Source: Bacteroidales bacterium
GTDB lineage: Bacteria > Bacteroidota > Bacteroidia > Bacteroidales > UBA932
Assembly (NCBI GenBank): GCA_017561885.1
Contig: JAFZBF010000038.1
Coordinates: 1-53,358 of the forward strand
Direction: 5' to 3'
Length of the DNA: 53,358 nt
The notes below the pieces were generated by a model. That model saw nothing but the letters and a program-made list of their open reading frames with translations, ran no database searches and was not told the origin of the DNA. Shown here piece by piece: positions 24,262 to 32,931 of this stretch (position 1 is the stretch's first letter; each line of letters starts with the position of its first letter). A program made the translations under genes and the position numbers.

Positions 24262-24969
24262 CTACTGCAGGTCTATCCTCAACCCCACGGCGGCATATGC
24301 CTGTCCCTTGGGGGCCGTGCTCTCTTTTCCCGCCATCAGCATCCTGTATCCGCAGCTCACGCTCACCGCCGTCTGCGGCAGGAACGCGTATTCCAGCGAC
24401 ACCGTCACCGGTATGTACGGCACCGCCTGCACTTGTGGCTCGTTGTGCGCCGTGAAGCTCACCGAGCTCCCCGCGGGCTTCACCTCGTTCCTGACTCCGA
24501 ACGTGTAAGTGTTTCCTGCGGCTATCAGGCAGCCCGCCCCAGTGCCGGCATACAGCGCAAGGGGTCCTTCCCCAAGAACGTTGTATTCGCACGTTACCGC
24601 TACCCCGTGGTAATTCGCAGTGAGGTCACGGTACACCGTGGCCTCGCTCCCTCCTCCGGCAAGCTGGTTCACCTTACCGTCGATCTGCCGCCGCGCCATC
24701 CGCGTGTAGCTGTATTCTCCGCCCACGCGTAGCTGCGGGCTCGCCATGTAGTACACTCCCGCCCTGCCGAACGGCTGTGTCACGCCCAGGTTCCCTGCGC
24801 CTTCGTTGGCGAAGCTCCCACCGAGCGACCACGACGCTCCTCCGTCCAGTCGGAAGCCCATCGCTCCCTTGTGCCCCTGCGACCACATCGTCCACGGCAC
24901 AAGGAGCAGCAAAACGCAGCAGGCAAGGCCCAGCCTCCCGCCGCGGTTCCCTGTTTCGGTTCTCTTCAT
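24262..24969 (-). CDS. Cassette 1 outer-membrane beta-barrel protein
   Basis: The protein is 235 residues from Met at 24969. A signal peptide (hydrophobic CCVLLLLVPW, cleavage after WSQ) is followed by an eight-strand-like pattern of alternating residues: GFRLDGGASW, QLRVGGEYSYTRM, VAVTCEYNVL, LALYAGTGAGC, VTVSLEYAFLPQ, VSVSCGYRMLM, and a final strand VGLRIDLQ. It aligns along its length with the cassette 2 barrel, including FGRAGVYY against YGRVGIIY and SLEYAFLP in both. It is the first gene of a two-gene operon and probably partners the lipoprotein made from the next gene. Confidence 0.82.
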   Translation of the reverse strand: MKRTETGNRGGRLGLACCVLLLLVPWTMWSQGHKGAMGFRLDGGASWSLGGSFANEGAGNLGVTQPFGRAGVYYMASPQLRVGGEYSYTRMARRQIDGKVNQLAGGGSEATVYRDLTANYHGVAVTCEYNVLGEGPLALYAGTGAGCLIAAGNTYTFGVRNEVKPAGSSVSFTAHNEPQVQAVPYIPVTVSLEYAFLPQTAVSVSCGYRMLMAGKESTAPKGQAYAAVGLRIDLQ

Positions 24970-25023
24970 ACTTCTGCTTTTCTTATCTGGTTTTTCTTGT
25001 TCCCTGTCTTCCCGCCAGGACAC

Positions 25024-25056
25024 AAAAAAACCGTGGCGGACTTCTGTCCGGCACGG
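25024..25056 (-). terminator. Intrinsic terminator in the leader of cassette 1
   Basis: On the minus strand CCGTG-C-CGGAC, loop AGAA, GTCCG-C-CACGG forms a 10-bp stem with one central C-C mismatch, followed by seven T and then GTGTCC. It lies after the 26-codon frame and 54 nt before the barrel gene. No promoter is visible between it and that gene, so transcription must read through it. The same design is found at 43637-43670. Confidence 0.85.
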
Positions 25057-25090
25057 CTATTTCGCGTTCAAATATCTGGCTTCTAATGCA

Positions 25091-25171
25091 TTACCCCCCC
25101 CCCAACGAAAAAACAGGAACATTCACGGAACTCTTGAATCCTGCATATGGGGTATGGGCGAAGGCTGTCAT
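25091..25171 (-). CDS. 26-codon leader frame ending Gly-Gly-Gly-stop (cassette 1)
   Basis: ATG at 25169-25171 opens 26 codons (begins MTAFAHTPYA) ending in three GGG codons and TAA. The ATG is 4 nt after the -7-like element TAACTTTAT, so the transcript would be almost leaderless. The same frame length and the same GGG-GGG-GGG-TAA end occur upstream of cassette 2. Translation is not proven. The equal ATG-to-stop spacing in two diverged copies is the main support. Confidence 0.55.
   Translation of the reverse strand: MTAFAHTPYAGFKSSVNVPVFSLGGG
25094..25103 (-). repeat. Homopolymeric tract, ten G on the minus strand
   Basis: A run of 10 G, long enough to be prone to slipped-strand mispairing, at the end of the 26-codon leader frame and directly followed by TAATGCATTAG. 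The paralogous leader has nine G in the same place. The two runs and the cassette 2 tract are the only such long runs I saw in the window. Confidence 0.95.
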
Positions 25172-25175
25172 GTCG

Positions 25176-25207
25176 ATAAAGTTACAACAACTTATGGTTT
25201 CAGCCAA
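25176..25207 (-). promoter_or_regulatory. Promoter of the cassette 1 leader
   Basis: TTG (25205-25207, inside the last codons of uvrA), a 20-nt spacer and TAACTTTAT (25176-25184) fit the Bacteroidota promoter apart from the last base of TAnnTTTG. The spacing and the four bases to the ATG are identical to the promoter at 43788-43819. Confidence 0.7.
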
Positions 25208-28007
25208 GGATTTCCTTAAGATATTGACCGGTATATGACGCCGGATTGGCGGCTACCTGCTCGGGGGTGCCTTCGGCAATAATGAGTCCTCCGTTGCGTC
25301 CGCCTTCAGGTCCCATATCGATCAGCCAGTCCACGCTCTTGAGCACGTCCAGGTTGTGCTCGATGATCAGCACCGTGTTGCCCTGGTCCACCAGTTTCTG
25401 CAACACTTCCAGAAGGTTTTTGATATCGTCGAAATGCAGGCCCGTTGTGGGTTCGTCCAACAGGTAGAGGGTGTTCCCGGTGCTCTTGCGGGCGAGTTCG
25501 GCTGCCAGTTTCACCCTCTGGCTCTCTCCGCCGCTGAGAGTGGTCGACGGCTGGCCGAGCCGCACATAGCCCAGGCCGACATCCACCATCGCCTTGAGTT
25601 TGGGATAGATGAACGGATTCGACTCGAAGAATTCAGCCGCCGCCGAGATAGTCATATCCAGCACGTCGCTGATGTTCTTGCCCTTGTAATGGACGGCAAG
25701 AGTGTCGGGTTTGTAGCGCTTGCCTCCGCATTCCTTGCACACCACGTGGGCGGGAGGAAGGAAGTTCATCTCGATTTCCTGGATTCCCGCGCCCTTGCAG
25801 CATTCGCAGCGGCCGGACTTGACATTGAAAGAGAAGCGGTTGGCCTTGAATCCCCTGATCTTGGCATCTGGAGTCTGGCCGAACAGCTCGCGGATCGCGC
25901 CGAACACATTTGTATATGTAGCAGGATTGCTGCGCGGAGACCGGCCGATAGGCGACTGGTCTACCTCTATCACTTTGTCGATGTTCTCTATCCCTTCGAT
26001 GGAGCTGTACGCCAGGGGCCTTGCCAAAGACCTGTACAGAGCCGAGGAGAGTATCGGCATCAGAGTCTCGTTGACCAGGGACGACTTTCCGCTGCCGCTC
26101 ACTCCGCTCACTCCGATGAAAGTCCCCAGGGGCAGCGTAAGGTCCACGTCCTGCAGATTGTTGCCGCGGGCGCCGTGAAGTTTGAGGAAGAGCCCGTTGC
26201 CTTCGCGGCGCACGGCAGGCACCGCAATGCTCTTCCGGCCGAGAAGGTAGTCGATGGTCATGCTCCTGCCTTCCGGCACAGCACCGATCTTCGAAGGCTC
26301 GCCGTTGTAGAGCAGTTCCCCTCCCAGTTCGCCGGCCCCGGGCCCGAGGTCGATGAGCCAGTCGGCATTCTCCATCATTTCGCTGTCGTGCTCCACCACC
26401 ATCACCGAATTGCCCTCGTCACGAAGTTTCTTAAGCGAATCTATCAGCTTGCGGTTATCCCGCTGATGAAGGCCTATCGAAGGCTCGTCCAGGATATACA
26501 ACACATTCACGAGCTTCGAGCCTATCTGCGTTGCGAGCCTTATGCGCTGACTCTCTCCTCCGCTGAGGGTGGCCGTTGGACGGTCAAGCGACAGGTATCC
26601 CAGTCCGACTTCTTTAAGGAACCCTACCCTGTCTGACAGCTCTTTGAGTATGTCGTTCGATATCAGTTTCTGCCGGTCTGTCAACTTGGCGGGCAAAGCC
26701 TGGATCCAGTCGTACAGTTCGTTTATGTCCATCGCCGACACCTGTGCAATGTCCAGCCCCGCAATCTTGAAATTGAGGGCTTCCTTCTTAAGCCTCGTGC
26801 CGTTGCAGACAGGACATAAAGTCATGTTCATAAAACTGTCCTTCTTCTCGAGCGATTCCTCGCTTTCCTCGCCTGTGATGCGGGTGCGGGCAAGCACTCC
26901 GTCGAAAGTCACCATCTGGTCGGTAGGCCCGCTGCCCACTCTGAAAAGTTCCTGGGAGCCGTAGAGTATGGTGGAGAGCGCCTGCTGCGGAATGTCTTTA
27001 ATAGGATCGTGCAGGGAGAACGCATATTTGCGGGCGATGGATTCCAGCACGTCGAAAGTAGAATTGCTCCTCAGGCTTCCGAGGGAGACTATGCCTCCTT
27101 CAGCTATGGACTTGCGGTCGTCCGGTATGACCTTCGACATATCGAGCTGCGCCACCACGCCAAGGCCGTTGCAATGAGGACAGGCGCCCTGTGGAGAATT
27201 GAACGAGAAGGTGTACGGAGCGGGAAGCGGGAAGGAAATGCCGGTGTCGGCACATATCAGGTTCTTGCTTAGATAGCGAAGTCCGCCTTTACCGTCCATC
27301 CTCAGCAGCGCCAGGGATCCTTTACCCTGGGAAAGCGCCGTGACTGTCGAAGACCGGATGCGCTTGCGGTCTTCCGGGCTTGGCACCAGCTTGTCCACCA
27401 CCAGTTCTATGAAGTGGGTCTTGTATCTGTCAAGCGGCTCCACGTCGCGCAGGTAGCATATCTCGCCGTCGATGCGCACCTGTGAATAACCGCGCTTCAC
27501 AAGCTGTTCGAACAGTTCTTTGTAATGTCCCTTGCGGCCCTTGACCACAGGTGCCAGCAGCAGGAGTTTCTCGCCTTCATATTCGTTGATGATAAGGTCG
27601 ACGATCATATCGTCGGTGTACTTCACCATCTCCTTGCCTGTAGCGGGAGAATAGGCTGTGGCCGCGCGGGCGTACAGAAGACGGAAGAAATCATAGATCT
27701 CGGTCATCGTGCCGACGGTAGAGCGGGGGTTGCGTCCGGTGGTCTTCTGCTCGATGGCGATTATGGGGCTCAGGCCGCGCACATCATCCACATCAGGCCT
27801 TTCCATCATCCCCATGAACTGTCTGGCATAAGGCGACAGGGTATCCATATACCTCCGCTGCCCCTCGGCATATATCGTGTCGAAAGCAAGCGACGACTTG
27901 CCGCTGCCGGAGAGACCTGTGACCACGACAAGCCTGTCCCTCGGTATCTTGAGGGATATATTCTTCAGATTATGGGATTTAGCACCCGTGATTTCTATGA
28001 AATCCAT
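25200..28007 (-). CDS. uvrA: Excinuclease ABC subunit A
   Basis: UvrA is the damage-recognition ATPase of nucleotide excision repair; it works as a dimer with UvrB. The 935-residue protein has the expected length and both ABC modules: Walker A GLSGSGKS near residue 32 and GVSGSGKS in the second half, and two LSGGESQR signatures. Cys clusters ([20 protein letters not shown] with CKECGG) mark the zinc modules. It starts 1 nt after the hydrolase stop. Its last codons contain the -33 element of the cassette 1 leader promoter. Confidence 0.98.
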   Translation of the reverse strand: MDFIEITGAKSHNLKNISLKIPRDRLVVVTGLSGSGKSSLAFDTIYAEGQRRYMDTLSPYARQFMGMMERPDVDDVRGLSPIIAIEQKTTGRNPRSTVGTMTEIYDFFRLLYARAATAYSPATGKEMVKYTDDMIVDLIINEYEGEKLLLLAPVVKGRKGHYKELFEQLVKRGYSQVRIDGEICYLRDVEPLDRYKTHFIELVVDKLVPSPEDRKRIRSSTVTALSQGKGSLALLRMDGKGGLRYLSKNLICADTGISFPLPAPYTFSFNSPQGACPHCNGLGVVAQLDMSKVIPDDRKSIAEGGIVSLGSLRSNSTFDVLESIARKYAFSLHDPIKDIPQQALSTILYGSQELFRVGSGPTDQMVTFDGVLARTRITGEESEESLEKKDSFMNMTLCPVCNGTRLKKEALNFKIAGLDIAQVSAMDINELYDWIQALPAKLTDRQKLISNDILKELSDRVGFLKEVGLGYLSLDRPTATLSGGESQRIRLATQIGSKLVNVLYILDEPSIGLHQRDNRKLIDSLKKLRDEGNSVMVVEHDSEMMENADWLIDLGPGAGELGGELLYNGEPSKIGAVPEGRSMTIDYLLGRKSIAVPAVRREGNGLFLKLHGARGNNLQDVDLTLPLGTFIGVSGVSGSGKSSLVNETLMPILSSALYRSLARPLAYSSIEGIENIDKVIEVDQSPIGRSPRSNPATYTNVFGAIRELFGQTPDAKIRGFKANRFSFNVKSGRCECCKGAGIQEIEMNFLPPAHVVCKECGGKRYKPDTLAVHYKGKNISDVLDMTISAAAEFFESNPFIYPKLKAMVDVGLGYVRLGQPSTTLSGGESQRVKLAAELARKSTGNTLYLLDEPTTGLHFDDIKNLLEVLQKLVDQGNTVLIIEHNLDVLKSVDWLIDMGPEGGRNGGLIIAEGTPEQVAANPASYTGQYLKEILG

Positions 28008-28008
28008 A

Positions 28009-28647
28009 TCAGCGCAGGTATGGATTGGACCTCAGTTCTTCTCCTATGGTGGTAGAATAACCGTGACCCGGATATACTGCAATGTCTTTGTCGAGTCTCT
28101 TGAGCTTTTCCAGAGAGATACACATGTCCTCTTCGCCGCTTTCTTCGAAATCTGTACGGCCGATACTGCCCTCGAAAAGCGTATCTCCGGTAAAAAGGAT
28201 CTTCTCGGCCTGTTCGAGATAGCATATTCCACCCTCTGTATGTCCCGGAGTAGCGATAACCTTGAAAGTGAAACCAGCGTACGAGATTTCTTCGCCGTCG
28301 CTTACATAGCGGAACGTCACCCTGTCTGTAGGAATGTATTCCATTCCGAAGAGGTTGGTGTACTGCCGCAGTTTCGACAGCAAGTCGCTGTCAGCTGCGC
28401 TCATCACTGCCGGAATGCCGTACTTTCCGGCAAACCAGCCGAGTGAAAGGACGTGGTCGAAATGAGCGTGAGTCAGCAGGATGCACACAGGCCTGAGGCC
28501 TTCCGTCTCCAGATATTCCTCCACTCTGGCCCTCTCCCTGTCGTTCTGGCAGCCCGGATCCACTATCACACACTCCTTGCTTTCGGAAGACAATACATAC
28601 AGGCATTCCCTCAGGCTGTTGACGTAAAAAGTATTTATCACGTGCAT
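28009..28647 (-). CDS. Metallo-beta-lactamase-fold hydrolase (glyoxalase II-like)
   Basis: The 212-residue single-domain MBL protein has zinc ligands THAHFDH (H60, H62, D64, H65), TPGHTEGG, the bridging Asp in FTGDTLF and the final His in YPGHG. Small proteins of this type hydrolyse thioesters such as S-lactoylglutathione or act on related metabolites. Met at 28647 was chosen because the family starts at HVINTFYVN; an in-frame extension upstream would cross the divergent promoter region. It is probably co-transcribed with uvrA. Confidence 0.88.
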   Translation of the reverse strand: MHVINTFYVNSLRECLYVLSSESKECVIVDPGCQNDRERARVEEYLETEGLRPVCILLTHAHFDHVLSLGWFAGKYGIPAVMSAADSDLLSKLRQYTNLFGMEYIPTDRVTFRYVSDGEEISYAGFTFKVIATPGHTEGGICYLEQAEKILFTGDTLFEGSIGRTDFEESGEEDMCISLEKLKRLDKDIAVYPGHGYSTTIGEELRSNPYLR

Positions 28648-28687
28648 TTTCGGCTCTCCGTTTTTCACAAAATTACGAAAAGGTTTG

Positions 28688-28695
28688 TAAATTTG
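28688..28695 (+). promoter_or_regulatory. Putative -7 element of the deoxynucleoside kinase unit
   Basis: TAAATTTG matches TAnnTTTG, 31 nt before the ATG at 28727, in the 79-nt divergent gap with the MBL gene. The -33 region is T-rich (TTTTTCA) rather than a clear TTTG. Confidence 0.45.
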
Positions 28696-28726
28696 TGTGA
28701 ATAACCATATACAAACGATTCTCGTT

Positions 28727-29341
28727 ATGCACATTGCAATAGCCGGCAACATAGGCAGCGGAAAAACCACTCTGACCAATCTTCTCGCCAAGCATTATCA
28801 CTGGACCGCACGCTTCGAACCCGTAGACTTCAATCCTTATCTGGCAGATTTCTACGAAGATATGGAAAGGTGGTCTTTCAACCTCCAGATATACTTTCTC
28901 AACAAGCGTTTCCGCGACATAGTGGAGATAAGCAAAAGCCCAGACGTCATCATACAGGACCGCACCATATATGAGGATGCCTGCATCTTCGCCCCTAACC
29001 TTCACGATATGGGGCTGATGTCGAGCAGGGACTTCGACAACTATCAGGAGCTGTTCGAGCTGATGATATCCCTGGTGCGGCCGCCGGACCTGCTGATCTA
29101 TCTCCGCAGCAGCATTCCCAACATTGTCAACAACATCCACAAGCGCGGCCGCGAATACGAGAACAGCATACGCATCGACTATCTGACCGGACTTCACGAG
29201 CGCTACGAGAAATGGATCAGCGAGTACAACGACGGAAAGCTCCTCATCGTGGATGTCGACAAACTGAGGTTCGAAGAGAGTGTAGACGACTTCAATACAG
29301 TAACTGATATGATCGACGCCCAGCTCCACGGGCTTTTCTGA
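28727..29341 (+). CDS. Deoxynucleoside kinase (dAK/dGK type)
   Basis: A 204-residue P-loop kinase that phosphorylates deoxynucleosides for salvage. The Walker A motif GNIGSGKT is at residues 7-14, and the DRS-like motif QDRTIYEDA carries the catalytic region, followed by the LID Arg segment (HKRGREYE). ATG 28727 replaces an upstream GTG because it places the P-loop at the usual distance from the start. The DUF819 gene follows after 22 nt. Confidence 0.9.
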   Translation: MHIAIAGNIGSGKTTLTNLLAKHYHWTARFEPVDFNPYLADFYEDMERWSFNLQIYFLNKRFRDIVEISKSPDVIIQDRTIYEDACIFAPNLHDMGLMSSRDFDNYQELFELMISLVRPPDLLIYLRSSIPNIVNNIHKRGREYENSIRIDYLTGLHERYEKWISEYNDGKLLIVDVDKLRFEESVDDFNTVTDMIDAQLHGLF

Positions 29342-29363
29342 TCCTGTCGCTATAACTACCGCT

Positions 29364-30530
29364 ATGGTTTCAAAAATCCTCCTTGTCCTGATTTTCTGCC
29401 TCGCTCCGGCATTCGTGCTGTGGCTGTGCAAGAAAGTCCCGTTCTTCGGCAAGATCGGGCCCATCCTGATCCTGTACATCCTCGGTGTCATCATAGGCAA
29501 CCTGCCCTGGATCAACGACGGCAACTACGGAATAAAAGACACCCTCACCACCGCGCTCATCCCGATGGCGCTGCCGATGATGCTCTTCGCCTGCGCGCTG
29601 ACACGCGACAGCCTCAAGGGCATCTTCCGTTCCCTGATCGCCGGCCTGGTTGCCATAATCGTCTCGATATTCGTCGGATACTGGCTGTTCGGCAGGCACA
29701 TCAGCACCCAGGGTCCCGAGATTGCCGCGCTCATCACCGGCTGCGAGACGGGAGGCACCATCAATATGGCGTCCCTGCAGGCGATGCTCAGCGTTCCGAG
29801 CGAAACTTTCGTGATGCTGAACAGTTACGACATGCTCGTCTGCTTCCTCTATTTCATATTCCTGCTGAGCGTCGGAATCCGCCTGTTCCGCAAGTTCCTC
29901 AAGCTGTCTCCCGCAGACAGCAAGACAAGGATTACCGAGAGTCAGGCCGAAGTCAACGAGCAGATTATCGAGAGACACCACAATCCGTACAAGATTCTCA
30001 AGACAGCAAAAGGCTGGGGCCAGGTATGGAGGATTCTGCTTGCAGTTGTCATCTGCGTAGCCCTGGCGTTCGGCCTCACCAAACTCTTCCCGAAGGGCTG
30101 GTTCATGCCCGTATTCATCCTCGGCATCAGCACCTTCGCCCTCGTCGCCGCAAACCTCAAGCCCGTCAAGAAGCTGACCTTCAGCTACGACCTCGGACTC
30201 TACCTCATATATATATTCTCAATCGCAATCGCCTCGATGGCCGACATCACCAAGCTGAACATCCGCGAAGGTCTCTATGCATTCCTGTTCCTGTTCTTCG
30301 TGATCTTCGTGTCGCTGCTGCTGCAGGTAATCCTTTCAAAGCTGCTGAAAGTCGACCCGGACATGATGATTGCAACTTCCGTAGCGCTTATCAACTCTCC
30401 TCCTTTCGTTCCTATCGTCGTGAGCGCTATGAACAACAAGAAAGTGCTTGTCCCCGGCATCACCGTGGGCATCATCGGCTTTGCATTGGGCAATTATCTG
30501 GGGTTCTTCATCTATAACCTTCTGATCTAA
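29364..30530 (+). CDS. DUF819-family membrane protein
   Basis: The 388-residue integral membrane protein has about ten hydrophobic segments with an internal repeat, as in the DUF819/YjcL group. A Gly-rich block (CETGGTINMASLQAML) in the middle and the FPKGWFMP segment fit that family. It is thought to be a secondary transporter but no substrate is established. It sits between the kinase (22 nt) and the patatin gene (10 nt) and could be co-transcribed with both. Confidence 0.8.
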   Translation: MVSKILLVLIFCLAPAFVLWLCKKVPFFGKIGPILILYILGVIIGNLPWINDGNYGIKDTLTTALIPMALPMMLFACALTRDSLKGIFRSLIAGLVAIIVSIFVGYWLFGRHISTQGPEIAALITGCETGGTINMASLQAMLSVPSETFVMLNSYDMLVCFLYFIFLLSVGIRLFRKFLKLSPADSKTRITESQAEVNEQIIERHHNPYKILKTAKGWGQVWRILLAVVICVALAFGLTKLFPKGWFMPVFILGISTFALVAANLKPVKKLTFSYDLGLYLIYIFSIAIASMADITKLNIREGLYAFLFLFFVIFVSLLLQVILSKLLKVDPDMMIATSVALINSPPFVPIVVSAMNNKKVLVPGITVGIIGFALGNYLGFFIYNLLI

Positions 30531-30540
30531 CACAGGAACA

Positions 30541-32883
30541 ATGAAATCATCTTCCGCAAGACTCGTCGCTGTATTACTTCTTGTTTTCTCTTTTACGATC
30601 AGCAGCAATGCTGCGGAAAGGCTTGACTCTTTGCTTGCCAACTGCACTACCCGGCCTAAAGTGGGTCTCGTCCTGAGCGGCGGCGGAGCCAAGGGCTCTG
30701 CCCATATCGGAGTGCTGAAGGTGCTGGAAGACTTAGGCATCCACGTGGACTATGTAACAGGCACAAGCATGGGCTCAATAATGGGCGGAATGTATGCTCT
30801 CGGCTACAAGGCTAACGAGCTGGACACCATCATCCGCGGTATGGACTGGTCCATCTACATGAGCAACACCGTAAAACGCAGCGAACTGTCCACACAGAGG
30901 AAAAGGAGCGATATGCGCTATCTGCTGGACGTGCCGTTCGTCACCGGTCTGGGACTTCTCGACAATCTGGACAGAAGGAGAGACGGCAACGCCCCCGGCG
31001 TCCCTGATTTCACCACCAGTCTTCCTGCCGGAGTCATCAACGGGCAGAACGTGCTGAACCTGCTGACCGGTCTCAGCGTGGGCTACCAGGATTACATCGA
31101 TTTCAACGACCTTCCCATACCGTTCGCCTGCGTTGCCGTAGACCTGATTACGAACGAGGAGGTAGTGTTCCACAGCGGCCACCTGCCTACAGCCATAAGG
31201 GCATCCATGGCAATCCCCGGAGTGTTCTCCCCCGTCCAGCTGGACAACATGACCCTGATCGACGGCGGCTTCAGGAACAATTTCCCTACGGATGTCTGCA
31301 AAGAGATGGGGGCTGACATCATCATCGGTGTTGACGTAAGCGACAAGGGCGAGCACGATGCCGAAAACACCCGCTCCCTGCCCCAGATCATGCAGCAGTT
31401 CCTCAACATCTCCACGAACGAAGCACACATAGAACATTCCGAAATGTGCGACGTGCTTATCATTCCGGACATCAGCGGCTACGGTTCCCTCAGTTTCGAC
31501 AGCGCATCCATCGACACGCTGATAGAAAGAGGACATAAAGCAGCCCTCGCCCACGTTCCCGAACTTCTCAAGATCAAAGAGGCGCTCGACAAATATGACG
31601 CCGACACTTCCCGCGACACTATTCCGAGAGCTGTCAACATGTACAGACAGTCTTTCGACATATCTTCGATCATAATCAACGGCGTATCTGAACGCGACAC
31701 GAAATGGCTCCTGCTCAAGACCAAGCTGAGAGGCAAGGACTCAGTCACGGGAAACGATATCGAAAAAGCTCTTTCTGTCTTCAGCGGAACCGGAGTATAC
31801 AACAACATATCATACCGGTTCGAGCCGGACGGCGAAAAATACATACTCTTCTTCGACCTCAACAAGAGGCCCCCTCACGAGCTCGGATTCGGCTTGAGAT
31901 ATGACAGCGACGAAGCCGCCAATATCCTTGCCGAGATTGGAATCAACGCCCACAGGATCAATGCATTCAGGCTCAATCTCAACAGCAGGCTTGGTTTCTA
32001 TCCCAAATTCGAAGCCCAACTGCTCTATGTGCCCTATTACTTCCCAAGCGTCGGAATCAGCTATTCCTACAAGACCCTGGGACTCGATTATACGGTTCCT
32101 AACGCAAACCATTTTCCGAGTTTCGTGGGGTACAAGAGGTTACAGTCCGAATTTTTCATCAAGGAGACATATTCTAAATATTTCACCGCACACCTTGGCT
32201 TGAGATACAGCCGTTACAGGATGTATCAGAGCACCTACGAAAATATGGCTGCAATTGTCGAGGAGCCGCAGAACCACGTGATCGAAACCATCGGCAACCT
32301 GGATTACGACGTCCTTGACAACGCCTACTACCCCACCCGCGGCATCAAGACCAACTTTACCCTGAAGTATATGCTGGCCCAGGATTTCTATGAGGCAGAC
32401 CAGGAAAACCCTCTGAATCCTCTTATTTTTTATTGGGATTTCCTGGGTGCGATCCCCTTGGGGGAAAGGTTTGCATTCGAAACTTCGTTCTACATAAGAG
32501 GTATCCTCAATGACGACAACCAGCTGTTCTACACTCCTGTCGGCAATGCCTTAGGCGGAGATTTCCCCGGCAGGTACTACGAAGCCCAGGCTCCGTTCGT
32601 CGGTCTGATAGACGCTCATCTCGGATACAGCTATCTGGGTGTCGGCAGAATCGACGCAAGGGTCAAACTTTCTCCGAAACTGTATGCCTACGCAATGTAC
32701 AATTACGGAATATCTACATCTGATCTCAAGAATATCCAGTCACCGCTCGTAACATACGACCTCCACGGAGCAGGATTGAAGTTGTCGTACGATTCTATCA
32801 TCGGACCTTTGAGCATCCAGGGACACTGGTCTTCGCAATGGAACCGTTTCGGAGTTTACGTGAACGCCGGTTACATATTCTAG
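30541..32883 (+). CDS. Patatin-like phospholipase with C-terminal outer-membrane barrel (type Vd-like)
   Basis: The 780-residue protein has a signal peptide (cleavage near residue 24), a patatin domain (about 40-330), a POTRA-like domain (about 360-430) and a C-terminal 16-strand-type BamA/Omp85-like barrel (about 440-780, ending in an aromatic terminal strand VNAGYIF). The lipase dyad is S76 in GTSMG and D241 in DGGF, with the oxyanion loop SGGGAKG. This matches PlpD-type (type Vd) autotransporters, where the barrel anchors or exports the lipase. Substrate and location of the lipase (periplasm or surface) are not visible. Confidence 0.9.
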   Translation: MKSSSARLVAVLLLVFSFTISSNAAERLDSLLANCTTRPKVGLVLSGGGAKGSAHIGVLKVLEDLGIHVDYVTGTSMGSIMGGMYALGYKANELDTIIRGMDWSIYMSNTVKRSELSTQRKRSDMRYLLDVPFVTGLGLLDNLDRRRDGNAPGVPDFTTSLPAGVINGQNVLNLLTGLSVGYQDYIDFNDLPIPFACVAVDLITNEEVVFHSGHLPTAIRASMAIPGVFSPVQLDNMTLIDGGFRNNFPTDVCKEMGADIIIGVDVSDKGEHDAENTRSLPQIMQQFLNISTNEAHIEHSEMCDVLIIPDISGYGSLSFDSASIDTLIERGHKAALAHVPELLKIKEALDKYDADTSRDTIPRAVNMYRQSFDISSIIINGVSERDTKWLLLKTKLRGKDSVTGNDIEKALSVFSGTGVYNNISYRFEPDGEKYILFFDLNKRPPHELGFGLRYDSDEAANILAEIGINAHRINAFRLNLNSRLGFYPKFEAQLLYVPYYFPSVGISYSYKTLGLDYTVPNANHFPSFVGYKRLQSEFFIKETYSKYFTAHLGLRYSRYRMYQSTYENMAAIVEEPQNHVIETIGNLDYDVLDNAYYPTRGIKTNFTLKYMLAQDFYEADQENPLNPLIFYWDFLGAIPLGERFAFETSFYIRGILNDDNQLFYTPVGNALGGDFPGRYYEAQAPFVGLIDAHLGYSYLGVGRIDARVKLSPKLYAYAMYNYGISTSDLKNIQSPLVTYDLHGAGLKLSYDSIIGPLSIQGHWSSQWNRFGVYVNAGYIF

Positions 32884-32931
32884 AGTATTCTACAAAAAGT
32901 ATTATCTTCGCACAGATACAAATAGAGTAGT

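Noticed and set aside
24970..25023. GTG-initiated upstream extension of the cassette 1 barrel protein
   Set aside because: It begins in the conserved GTGTCC after the terminator and gives a charged N-terminus that would spoil the signal peptide. Met at 24969 is preferred.
25024..25056. Hairpin as a simple terminator of uvrA (and of GH127 for the second copy)
   Set aside because: It could end those transcripts as well, but the same hairpin plus leader follows two unrelated genes and always precedes the barrel gene. It therefore belongs to the cassette.
25094..25103. G-run as assembly or sequencing artefact
   Set aside because: Homopolymers are error-prone, so the exact length is uncertain. 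But an equivalent run occurs at the same place in an independent diverged copy (43706-43714), so its presence is real.
25091..25171. C-terminal Gly-Gly-Gly of the leader peptides as a ubiquitin-like or ThiS-like modifier tail
   Set aside because: The peptides are only 26 residues, share no fold-forming sequence, and no E1-like or ligase gene is near. The glycine codons are explained by the G-run.
28648..28791. Extension of the MBL hydrolase into the divergent region
   Set aside because: It would overlap the start of the deoxynucleoside kinase and its promoter. The conserved fold begins at the Met at 28647.
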